Source: Hydractinia symbiolongicarpus (taxonomy: Eukaryota > Cnidaria > Hydrozoa > Anthoathecata > Hydractiniidae). From it: 60,000 nucleotides of DNA. The stretch spans positions 23,005,001 through 23,065,000 of the forward strand of contig NC_079885.1 in NCBI RefSeq assembly GCF_029227915.1. Direction: 5' to 3'. A program made the position numbers and the translations under genes. Shown piece by piece: positions 14,101 through 26,100 of the stretch. The stretch's first letter is position 1. Each line of letters begins with the position of its first letter. The notes below the pieces were generated by a model. That model saw only the letters and a program-made list of their open reading frames with translations. It searched no databases and was not told the DNA's origin.

Positions 14101-17100
14101 CTGTAACAAAAGTTATATAAAGCCACTACTTCTCTACATTCAATGGCATCCACTAAAAAAGATATGCCCTATTGAATCTGCTGTAGGCAAGCCCCCTCCC
14201 CCACCGCCCCCAACTATACCAGGGTTAAGTTGATTAACTTTAGCGAAGACTTATTTCACGAAGTCCAAAGATATATCTTTCGCAAAGTACCTGTTGAAGA
14301 TTTTCTGCGAATAATTATCTTCACGAATCTAGTACTTTAGCGCAATCTTAATTCATTAATCAGACGTCTTAGACTTGATCATATCAAAGAGGCTGCTAAT
14401 TATTTTTATCAACTAGAAAAAAAATTACCGAGAAAAAACTTTATAAGGAATTAATTTTACGATAAAGTCATTTTAAATAATTTCAACTCTATTTATTTCC
14501 GCGAATTAACTTTTTCATGAAGCTTCGTGCAGACAAATTTTTGAGAATATGAATATAAACTCAACTGAAGGTAATTCAAATGTTACTAAAATGGTCTATA
14601 GCCCATATGAAGTGATATATATTGTCATGTCATCAATATTGTTACCAATATTGTTAGAAAGAAACACATTTTATAACTTTTTCAATTATTTTTCAAAACT
14701 TAAGAGTTAGAATTCTAAATCGTTAAAAATGAACAATTCAAAATTACATACACGTACAACGAGGCGAGAGAATTTATTTGTTGGACACTAGGTGGATTTT
14801 CAAAACATTTCCCTGGCAAGTCGAACACTACCTTGGGTATCTCTTTACTTCATCATAATATGACCCCTCCACTTTTAATACTGTGTCGGTGGCCCTATTT
14901 GGTGTTATCTTAACAACCGAGTTACAGTAAAAAATAGTCAGAAGACATTATTTTTATTCTAGGAAATGTTGAATTATAAACTAAAACCGTTTTACGAGTA
15001 TCAGACCGACCCTTGGAAGTATTTTCCAATTACAGCAGCTGATGGACAAAGAAAAAAGAAAACATTCAAAGGAGTTGCTGAGTAAGTGGGAATCTTGCTA
15101 TCTTTAAGTTGACTGATCACGAAATATGGCTAGTAGAGAGCTTGGCGGTATTCCGACCTTGCTGAGACACAATTAGCGGTTAAGCTTCTCTTGGACCATT
15201 TACAACACGCAGTTTGTCAACTTACTAAAAATTAAATAAATGCTAAGAGATCTTAACATGATTAAGATTGCAAAAGATTTAATATTTCCTTACCAAAAAA
15301 TTTTTCTTGCACTTTAATGTTTACATTTAGAGCTGTAATATTCACAAGTAAATTGTTCATGAAGACATTGGCGAAGCGCAACAAAGTAACCATCTTATAC
15401 GCCACGGAAACTGGCAAATCAGAAGAATATGCAACAATGCTGAATGAGTTGTTTTTGCATGCTTTTGATTCGAAAGTAATTTGTATGGAGGATTACGATT
15501 TCGCAAATATTTATAACGAAAAGTGTGTCTTGATCGTGGCAAGCACCTTTGGTAATGGAGAAGCACCAGATAACGGACAGGTAATAACAGGTTACCTTGG
15601 TTGAGGAAATGGTATAGTTTACAATAGGAACGCATTAGGTGGAATGATGGATGAGTAAAAGTTCCTTGTCCCTCTTGTATCTCCCATACTCTCTTAGGTT
15701 TAAATATTATCACTAAACTTTATGTCAGACTAATAGAAGCGTACTGTCTTATAGCAAAACAAAATCTCGCTGAGGATGGATATCTTGACATTTCTTAAAA
15801 AATGATTGTGTTTTTTTTAATGTGTTTTAGCTGAAACAATGAAGAGACATCGTTGTTCTTGCTTTCTTGCTAAAGTTCCCGTTAACTACTATAAGCTTTA
15901 ACGGGAAATAAGTGAATTGGGGGTACTTTTATCTGCTTTGTGTGATCCATAAAATGTTAAATATTGGGCTAATTATTCATGGTAGAACTTAAATAACTAT
16001 GGATATTTCGTAGAAATTCTAAAAAGATCTATATAACATTCTTATAGCGTCGTAAAAACAACAAGAGATAATTTTTCACTAAATGGGGAAACATCCCCAT
16101 ATCTTTAATAGTTAAGTGAAATGTCAGCCGTTACGCTAGCCCTGAAATAATGAATATTCGTACACACATTTAGGCATTTGAACAAAAGCTGAGAAAACTT
16201 GTGTACCCAGAGCGGTAAGTATTTACGTATATCTTCAGACCACACTGCGCAAACACATGGTACACATGGTAGGAGTTTTTATTATTGCTAGTCGTTAGCC
16301 CGTGGAAAAATCCACGGGTTCGGACGGACGGACGGACGGACGGACGGACGGACGGACGGACGGACGGACGGACGGACGGACGGACGGACGGACGGACGGA
16401 CGGACGGACGGACGGACGGACGGACGGACGGACGGACGGACGGACGGACGGACGGACGGACGGACGGACGGACGGACGGACGGACGGACGGACGGACGGA
16501 CGGACGGACGGATGGACGGACGGACGGACGGACGGATACGGGTGTTATAATATAGATTAACATTTTCATCTAATTAGTGCTACAGTTAACAATTCTATTT
16601 CTTACTTCAGCATTCACAAACCACTGTACAGAACAATGTCATCATCATCAACTTTCACAGAAACACCCAAAACCGACCTGGAAAATCTAAAGTATGTGAT
16701 TTATAGTTAATATTTTCATTGGCTTTGAAGCAGAACGCAGAATGTGAAATTAAGTTGAGCTCAATACATAGCTGTCTTAAGTTTTGACAGTTTTTCATTT
16801 TTCAAAACTGCTATACTCATTTCAGCCGGCTAATACTGGAATAAACAAGAATAAACAAGAGTATTTATGGCGCAAAAAGTAATAAAGCTTTGCGTATCAT
16901 CTCGACATTTAAGAATACAATTTCTCACAAAAATTTATAGAGACTACTATGAAAAAAGCTGACTTGTAGCTTGTGCAACGATCCTCTTCTCCCTTTGGTG
17001 TAACAGCCATTTGTATGCAAAAGGCTGTTACACTAAATATTACATCAATATTGAAGTAAAGGAATGGAGAGACAATCTAAGATTTCTTTGAGTAGAGCTT

Positions 17101-20100
17101 GAATTTCATACATTGTAAATGAACCTTATTAAGCTCATGATTAACATTTATGTGTTTTCTTTTTAAGATTTTCAGTATTTGCACTGGGATCCAGAGCTTA
17201 TCCACAGTTCTGTGCATTTGGAAAGCAGTTAAATAAATATATCAGGCACCTTGGTGCTGAGGAAATGTATTACCTTGGTGAAGGAGACGAGTTGAATGGA
17301 CAAGAAGAATCCTTTAGGATTTGGGCCCGAAACTGTTTTCAGGTGTGCAATCAAGTCTTTATATGTACCTTTATATGTATATTTACATGGAAGGGTGGGA
17401 GGAAGGGTGGGAGGAAGGGTGGGAGGAAGGGTGGGAGGAAGGGTGGGAGGAAGGGTAGGAGGAAGGTTGGGAGGAAGGGTGGGAGGAAGGTTGGGAGGAA
17501 GGGTGAGAGGAAGGGTGGGAGGAAGGGTAGTTTGTCTCAATGTGCATTAATCAGAGGTACGATAATTTTTTAGGCTTTTAAGGATTTAATCAAGATAAAA
17601 CTATAGCGAATATATACTTTTCGAAGACCAGTGCCTTTAATTTTGAGAATCGCTTCTTTTACTTATGTTTTCGTTATATATCTCTAGTAGAAAAGTTCTT
17701 ATTTTACCTTCACGAATCAAACTTTTTTATGCGTCAAACAAGTACTCCATTTATGCAATAGCATGTGGTTCTAACAGAGATATCAGCCCAATCTCGTTCT
17801 CAGCACCTGTTTCTCTTCTTGCATATCGGACAGCAAAACGAACATCTATCTATCATTATTTATCAATAAGCGCAGCGCCGATGAGAAACAAAAACCTTGG
17901 GATCGAGGTTGATATGAGTCGCAGGACCTTTTTTGCTATCACAGGATTATACGGAACAAAAAATCCGTTATAAAAGTTAGTTAAGTCTTTAAATTCTCTG
18001 ATTTATTGAAGTAAACTTTAATTTAAAGAAGCTACTATATAAATATTAAAACTACATATATTGCTTTATTCTTTTATTTTAGTCAGCCTGTGATGTTTTC
18101 TGCGTCAAAAATGCAAAAATCTCTGCATCTTCAATGGCAATTTGGAAATCCGTTGCTGATTGGCAAGAAGGATCTCATAGAATAATAAAAGCCGAAAAGG
18201 AAGATAAAACAGTTGATCTTTGCAAAGGTTAGATTAGTATAGTTCAAGTAACACACTACAAAAAGCAAATTCTTTTTTTAAAATTTTGTGAGAAACTATT
18301 TTATTGTCTTGGTCAATTTCTTAACGTTTGAACTTTAAATTTTCAAAAAGCGCCTTGGACAGATATATAAAAATTTTTTTTGTTCAGAAAAAGGATTTTT
18401 CAATTTTTGCACCAATATTAGCAACAAATAAAAAAGACGAAAACATAGTAAATTATAGCTCACCATCAGGCGAAGTTTTTTTCTTACCAAACGATTTCCT
18501 CCAAAACTTTCCATTTGAATGCTATAACAAAATCCCGGTCTAAAATGGCGTGTAGGCAACAAAACATTTAAGTCCTGAGCAAACCACCAATTTTGAAAAA
18601 TTATATTGGGCCACTGTGCCAGATTTTCATTGAAAAAAGAATAATATTTTTAAAGATATTTTTTAACGCATTATTAGGATCATCATATACAAATGGCAAA
18701 GCGATATTGCATTTTAAATATTTTGTTCTACAGCAATAATTATAACATTTAAAGAATAATTTTGAATTTGAAATGTTAGGCTTTGCTGCAGCGATCAAGT
18801 GGTGAAACCTATTGACGAAATGTATATTGACAAACAACTAGGTCAACTTTTATTCTTGATTACAGTATCAGTTTAATTATATGACTATTTTCCAGGTCTT
18901 TCTAAAGTGCATCGGCGCAAGGTAACATTATCAAAAGTTATGGCTGTCGAAAATTTGCAATCAGAAGAGTCAGGGTAAGATGGAAAGCATACTTCTTTTG
19001 ATATGTTCATTAAATGAAACTTTAGATACTGCATGTAAGATATTTCATTAAGAGATGAAAATTCTTTTGGCAACCTTCGTAACTGTACTTGTTAGGACAC
19101 TATACCCAAGGGTATCACAGTACTTTAAAACTGACCTTCATTATTGACCTTATAAAAAATGTTCTTTAACGTGTTAATTTGGCTTTAAGTTAATATTAAG
19201 AAAAAATTTATAGTATGCTTGATAGGGAGATTGTCAAAATGTATGTTTAATGCCCAAATGACACCATTTAAACCACTGCCTGCAAGTAAGACCTTTTAAG
19301 TAGAAAAGAAAAACATTTGTAGTTCATACTCAAAAATTCTCAACCATTCTGATGATTCCGAAAAAAAAAATGGTATTCGTCTATTTTAGACGCGTTACTG
19401 ATTTCGTGCAACTGAACACTAAAGAGTCAGATGGGATAGTTTACCAACCTGGAGACCATTTATGCGTCTATCCATCAAACAATGCAATTATGGTTAAAGA
19501 ACTTTTGGATTATATAAAAACTGAGCATGATATTGATCAACCAATCTTTGTGCAGCGTATTACTGAAGGTTTGTAAGATTAATGTAACTACTTTTTGCGT
19601 AGATAGTTACGAATGCGTAGAATCATATCATCAGTAAAATACCTTCATAGCTTCGTTAAGTAAAAGCCATTTGTTTTCAAACGGTTTCCCTCAGGAATGA
19701 TTTGGCGCAAAGCAAAGACGTTAGACTGTTTCGTCATTGGCGAAATTCTAAGGACGTCTTCACCTTCTTTGCAAGCTGTTTCTCCTCTCCCTCTATGTTT
19801 AGCGTCTCCACTCAGTGACTTAATCTAACTAAGATTCTAAAATTTAATAAGAAATTCTTATCGATCTATCTTTAGTGATTGTGACCCAAGTGTTTAAATA
19901 TTGTTAGGAAAACATTTAGTAGGGAATGATGGCATTTTTGTTGGTGAAAATGTTTCTGTTTGTATTCCATGTTTAGCAAACTAACTGGGAGATAAAAGGA
20001 AGAATGGAGTAAATGAATAACCGATGAAAATTTAATACCATATTAAAATATTAGTAATACCACGCTAAACGGAAATTTTGACGACTCCTTTACATAAACA

Positions 20101-23100
20101 GATCAAGTGAATCATGATAAGACTAGCTTAAGTGTAAATTTGAACTTTAACATTTTTCTGCAATGCTCACACTTCTTTATTATTTCTCATACACTTAGAT
20201 GACAAGTGGGTGCCTGTAGCAGTACTCCCGACGCCATGTACCCTCCGTCAAATGTTTACACACTACCTGGATATCAACACACCTCCTTCGGTGAAGTTCC
20301 TGTCGCTTTTGGCAGATATGTGTCAAAATGAAGATGAAAAGATACAGTTGACTGAGTTGGTAAAGGTAAAGTATTAAAAATTGTAGGCGATTGTATATTG
20401 AGTTGAAACACATTAAAGGCGTTAGCAATCAAGATTTTGTCTAGTGATCTTAGATAGATTTTAATTTTGATTTATTAGCAAAGTAATACAGAGTCCATAT
20501 CCATGTTTATGGATTTTTTATAACTCTGTGTTTTTGTCTTGAAAGCTGCTGACTGCTACTGTTGCTGTTATTGGTATTGTTGTTGTTTTTGTTGTTCTCT
20601 CGCTCTGAGTTTGTTTTCCTAAAATCTTTAATTAGCACTTTCTCTAGGTAAATGAGTTGTACGAAGATTGGAAGTACAAAAAATATCCAAATGTTTTGGA
20701 AGTTTTAAAGAAGTTTTCTTCAGCAAAACCAGACATCACAATGCTTATCAGTCAACTGCCTATCCTAAAGCCGGTAAATATGCATTCCTTTGTAACTATT
20801 TGGTGATTGTAGTAACATATTTGAGGACATTCTAGAGGATGGAATAACATATGTTGGGTCGTAGAACCTTTTGTAGCAAATAAACCTTTTTGGAAAATTG
20901 AAATTCGTCAAGTACCTAATAATTTTATCATTTTTAAGATCTTATACTTAGTTTTAAAACATTCAAGAAAGCAACCTTTTTCTGAATCATTTTGCCTTCT
21001 TTTTTTTTTTTTTGGGGGGGGGAGATTTCCGGAACAAAATATTCTTGCCAAATCATTGCGTACTTTAAGAGGACTTTGCTGGCACGCAATGTGAATTCGT
21101 TGCAATTTGCCAACAGCAAGGGAGTCGGTCAAATCAAGTATTTTTAGAAGCATTCTACATCAACACGCATATGAAATTAATATAATTTCTTTTACAGCGT
21201 TTTTATTCAATATCCTCATCTCCAAATCTGCATCCTGGTGAAATCCATCTAACAGTGGCACTTGTGAATTACAGAGTTGATGGTAAGAGAATCATTAAAA
21301 TTGACGTAACTAGAAATCTAATATCGATCAAATTTTTGTATCATTGAACTTATTTAAAACAGGCGGAGTCTCTATGCATCTTTGTTGTAAAATTTTATTT
21401 CAAGTGTTCAAACATTAGTTAAACCAGCAGAGTCCATCACAATGCACAGCTTAAAAAAGGTCTTAAAATAATAACTTGCTCCGAGGCTTGGGAATCATCT
21501 TTTATAATAATACGCTAAGTGTGTCCGTCTGTCTGTGACAGGCAAAGTGGATGTCTTCTTTTTCCTTTGATGTTGCCGAAAAATGCATCTCTAATATGTC
21601 AAATTTTCTGACGTTACGGCGCGACGAAAATAACACTACCTTAACGTCAATATCCTATATTAAATTAATGAAACCATTACAGTGCACCTAAAACTTTGAG
21701 GCCAAATAACTTGGAAACGAGGTGGTGACGTCAATGTTTTTTCACCGCGTGGGTAACTAGGGACCACCTTTGACCAATTTGGGTAAGTTTCCCAAACCTG
21801 GATCCCTGAATCCGTTTCGGGAATGGACGGGTTGATGACGTCATCAAAAAACCTTCAAACCCTAATATCTCTGCAACCGTTTGTCAAAAATACACGATCC
21901 TATACATTTTCTTGATCAGCGTTTCAAGATCTATACGATGAAGGCAACAGGCATACACATTTCTGAAAAAAAAAGTTTTGTGTTCTGACATGTCTCTGCT
22001 GACGTCATCAAAATTTAAATGACGGTTATTTTTCTCTGTTATCCTGCCTAAGTGGATTTTTCCACAGGCCTTATCGACTAGTCTCTTATAATAATACGGA
22101 GAGTGTGTCCGTCTGTCTGTGACAGGCAAAGTTGATGTGGTCATTTTCCCTTGATGTTGCCGAAATTTCCTTTGAAGTCACCGAAAAAATTATGTCCATT
22201 TTGCTGGCGGGTTTACTTTGTTTACATCACGTGATCAAAATGGAGCAACTTGATTTGCTCAAATAAATTTAACGGCTTTCTTTACAAAAATGGTGTCCCT
22301 TGACACCGAAAAAAAACAACAACAGAAGAACGGTCCCTCTGTCTTGAAAAAAGTAATTCAGAGAAAGAAGAGTCCAAGAAGTGAAGTAAGAAGTGGTAGT
22401 TAGAGCTAGAAGTAAAGTAGTAAAGTTAGAATTAGAAAATAAAAGTTGGAGTTTGAAGTGGATTTAAAATCAATAATAGTAAGAACTTTGATGTATTCAG
22501 ACGTTTAGTTTTTATGTCACTGGAACAAGCAGACTCGCATTTTCCAAGAAAAGCCTCAAATTCTTGAAGTTTTATATTTTACCGCTTTTTTTAAAAAAAA
22601 CCTAGCCACCATATTTGTTTATGTTTTTGTTGCATAATTAATGTATCCCCTGGCGCGTAACTAATGTGTTTGTCCTAAAATTCAAAATGCTGCATAAAGC
22701 TGTTAGCTAACTAACAAACGGAAAACTTTGGTGGTTTGTTGAACTTACTGCTTATTGTAATGTTATTATTTTTACATTACTATTGTTTCTCTTTATGTGT
22801 GTTTTACTAAGCATAAATAGCTAGCTTTAGTTATAGCTAAGTGTTCCCAGTTTAGATATATTTAACTGGGGGTCTTAGCTACTGTTAGCTAGCTAATTTA
22901 GCCTCTCCAAGTCCTGCTCTCTTATCCCATGGCTAGCTCTAACCTATGAATTATGTTGTTATTCCTTTTTTTTAATATGTATAGCTAGCTAACTTAGTTT
23001 ACCTATCTTAAACTTCTCTTCTTTTATGAGCAAAATCTTTCAAAGACTTAAACTTTGGACAGGATAGTAGGATGTATTTTTCTAAGAGTATAATTATTTT

Positions 23101-26100
23101 CACATTTCCTGTAAACTTTACAAGGGGACCCAAGCAATTTTTTTCAGAATTTAAAGCATGTGTGTTAAGTTATTTCTTATTGTTTTGTTTCTGACATCCT
23201 GTTAAACTTTTGTCAGCCTACATGTAAAATTCCAGGTTATTTTTACAGGGGGTTGTAGACATTTGATTGGCAATTTTACGTGGGGTTATGACTTTATTTT
23301 AATTTATGAGAGGATGGTATGGTTGTTTGTGTTTTTGTTTATGTTGCAAACTGCTGCTTTTTAAAATTTTGTGTAAACTTTTGTGGGAAAAAGACCACAT
23401 GCAATATACTGAAAGAACAAATTCACGTTTTTGTTAACGTTTTTGTTAAGAATTTTAAAATTGTAATAATAACTGTGTTTGGTGATAATGAAAACTTTTT
23501 TGTTTTTAATATTATATGAAATGCCTGATTTTTCTATGATTTGATGTGTTTCATAACCTTTTTGTGGAAGATTTATGGGCAATGGCAATATATATAGGCG
23601 TGCAAAAAATAGACTGATTTTTGTTGATTTGGATGTGCTCCTTAAAAACAAATCTATTTTACATTTTGTATAAACTTTTGTGAGGACAGACCGTATATAC
23701 ACTCTGTTTTCCAAAAACAATATCTTTGTTGATTCAAATTTACTCCTTATTCATTTTTGACATTCACGTTTAAAATATTTGGTAAAGGTCACTACAGATC
23801 ATCGTACTCAGGAAAAAATTTTTGTATTCTTAACCTGTTCATTTTTACAATTTGTGTATATTTTTTGGGAACAGGATAGTATGTAATCGAAGAAATGATT
23901 TTCCAGATATAAATTTTATGTTTTTTGACACTTTGATTGAATTATTAAAGGTTTTTCACAAAGTAGAGGTGTGTTATTTCTGACTTTATTATTTGTTGGT
24001 GTTGTACATGATTCTATACATTATTTTGATTATTATTTCAAGCTCTATACATAATGATCTTTGTTGATTCAAGTTTATTCTTTGCTCATTGATTTTTTGA
24101 CATTTAGGTTTAAAATTGCTGGTAAAGGGCAGTATGTTTTAACTTTTTTGAGGGAGTACAACACCGAAAAAACTTGTGTTTTTTTTTATATTTTGTATAA
24201 ATTCTTACCGGGCAGGACAACATACCGAAATGACTGATCCCTCTCTATTTATAAATTTGATGCATTCCAAATCGCAGTTTTTTGAAATTTTCAGTAATTA
24301 TTAATGAGTACAAGATACAAATACTGATTTTTGTTGAATCAGAAGTATTTCCTAGAACCATTCTTTTTTTACACTTTTGTGGAGAAAAAGTGTATGCAAT
24401 ATCATCAGAATAACTGATTTTGTTGCAAACTGTTTTTCTTTTTCACATTTTGGATTGAAATATTGTTATAAAGGGCATATATCAATAGACATATATATAC
24501 CAAAATAATTAAATTCTGCAAACTTTGATTTTGTCGTTCACCTCTCATCTTTTATATTTTGATTAAACTTTTGAGGAAAATCATAGGAATTATTTAGAAT
24601 ATATATGTATTTTGTGTTGGAAATTTAGTGCAAAAATTGACGTAAAATGAACTGTTAAATTGATTGTTGTTGTTTTAACATGAATTATGACTCAAACTTT
24701 GTTTTTGCATTTCTAATTTGACTAATTAGCCTAAAAATTTGCCAATTGGTTTTACACTCTGTTCTTTTTTATATATATTTTATGTGAACATAGAAGTACA
24801 CAAGTAAAGTTAAAAGCCACAAGAAGTTAATTCGAAAGTGAAGAGTGGAGCTAGAAGTAGTAAAGAAAAGTTAGAAGTAGAAAATGAAAGCTTGGGTTTA
24901 AAGTAGATTTGGATTCACAAATAGTAAGAACTTTTTAGATATTTTTAGACGTTATGTTTTTATGTCGCTAGAGTTACGTGTCAGGCAGACTCGCATTTAC
25001 CAGGAAAAAGTCACTTAAGAGCTTCAAATTCTTTATATTTTACCGCGTTTTTTTTACACTTTTTTGCATAATTAATGTTATCAAACAAATGTGCTAGCGA
25101 AACTTTTGGTTTGTTGAACTTACTGCAAATGTCATAATTTTTATATTGCTATTGTTTCTCTTTATATGTGTTTTACTAAGCATAAATAGCTAGCTGGCGT
25201 CTTCCCAGTTTAACTATATTTAACTGGGTATCTGTCTTATCTAATGTTACCTTCAAGCTCCATATCTAAACCTAGCTAGCTAACTGATGATTAATGTTGT
25301 TATTCCTCTTTTAGCTATTTATATCCACCTTAGTAGTCAAACTTAGGGATCTTATTTGAGCTCGAATTATGATGTAACAAGCCACAAAATCTTTTAAAGA
25401 CTTATTGAACTTTTAGGGTAGTGTGAGGAAAAATTTTACTTTAAGAGGAATGATTTTGTAAAACTAAAGTGTGTGCGTTAATTGGAGTAAGTTTTATTGT
25501 TTTGTTGTTGACATCCTGTTAAACTTCTGTAAGCTCGCATGTAAATTACAAGGTTATATATTTTTACAAGGGTAGTGGTTGATATTTTTACAAAGGTTGT
25601 TGACATTTTTTGGGAAATTTACCTGGGTTTTTTACATTTGTGGTTAAAATTTCTCAGCAGAGAATAGTATGGTTGCCGATTATATTGTTTGTGTTGCAAA
25701 CTGCTGTTTTTTAAATGTTATGTAAACGTGAATTTAGACGATAATAATACGCTAGGTGTGTCTGTCTGTGTGTCTGTGACAGGCAAAGTGGATGTCTTCA
25801 TTTTCCTTTGATGTTTCCGAAAAATGCATGTCTAATATGTTAAATTTTCTGACGTTACGACGCGACGAAAATAACACTACTTTTACGTCAATATCCTATA
25901 TTAAATTAATGAAGCCATTACAGTGCACCTAAAACTTTGAGGCCAAATAACTTGGAAACGAGGTGGTGACGTCAATGATTTTTCACCGCGTGGGTAACTA
26001 GGGACCAACTAGGACCAATTTGGGTAATTTTCCCAGACCTGGGTCCCCGAATCCGTTTCGGAATGGACGGGTTGATGACGTCATCGAAAAACCTTCAAAT

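Noticed and set aside
16285-16569. Open frames on both strands coding RTDG or VRPS repeats
   Set aside because: They are frames of a GACG microsatellite inside a transposon, with no start context or splice partners.
17229-17573. LPPTLP- and GGRKGGRK-repeat frames
   Set aside because: They combine NOS exon 16 read in wrong frames with the intronic 12-bp minisatellite.
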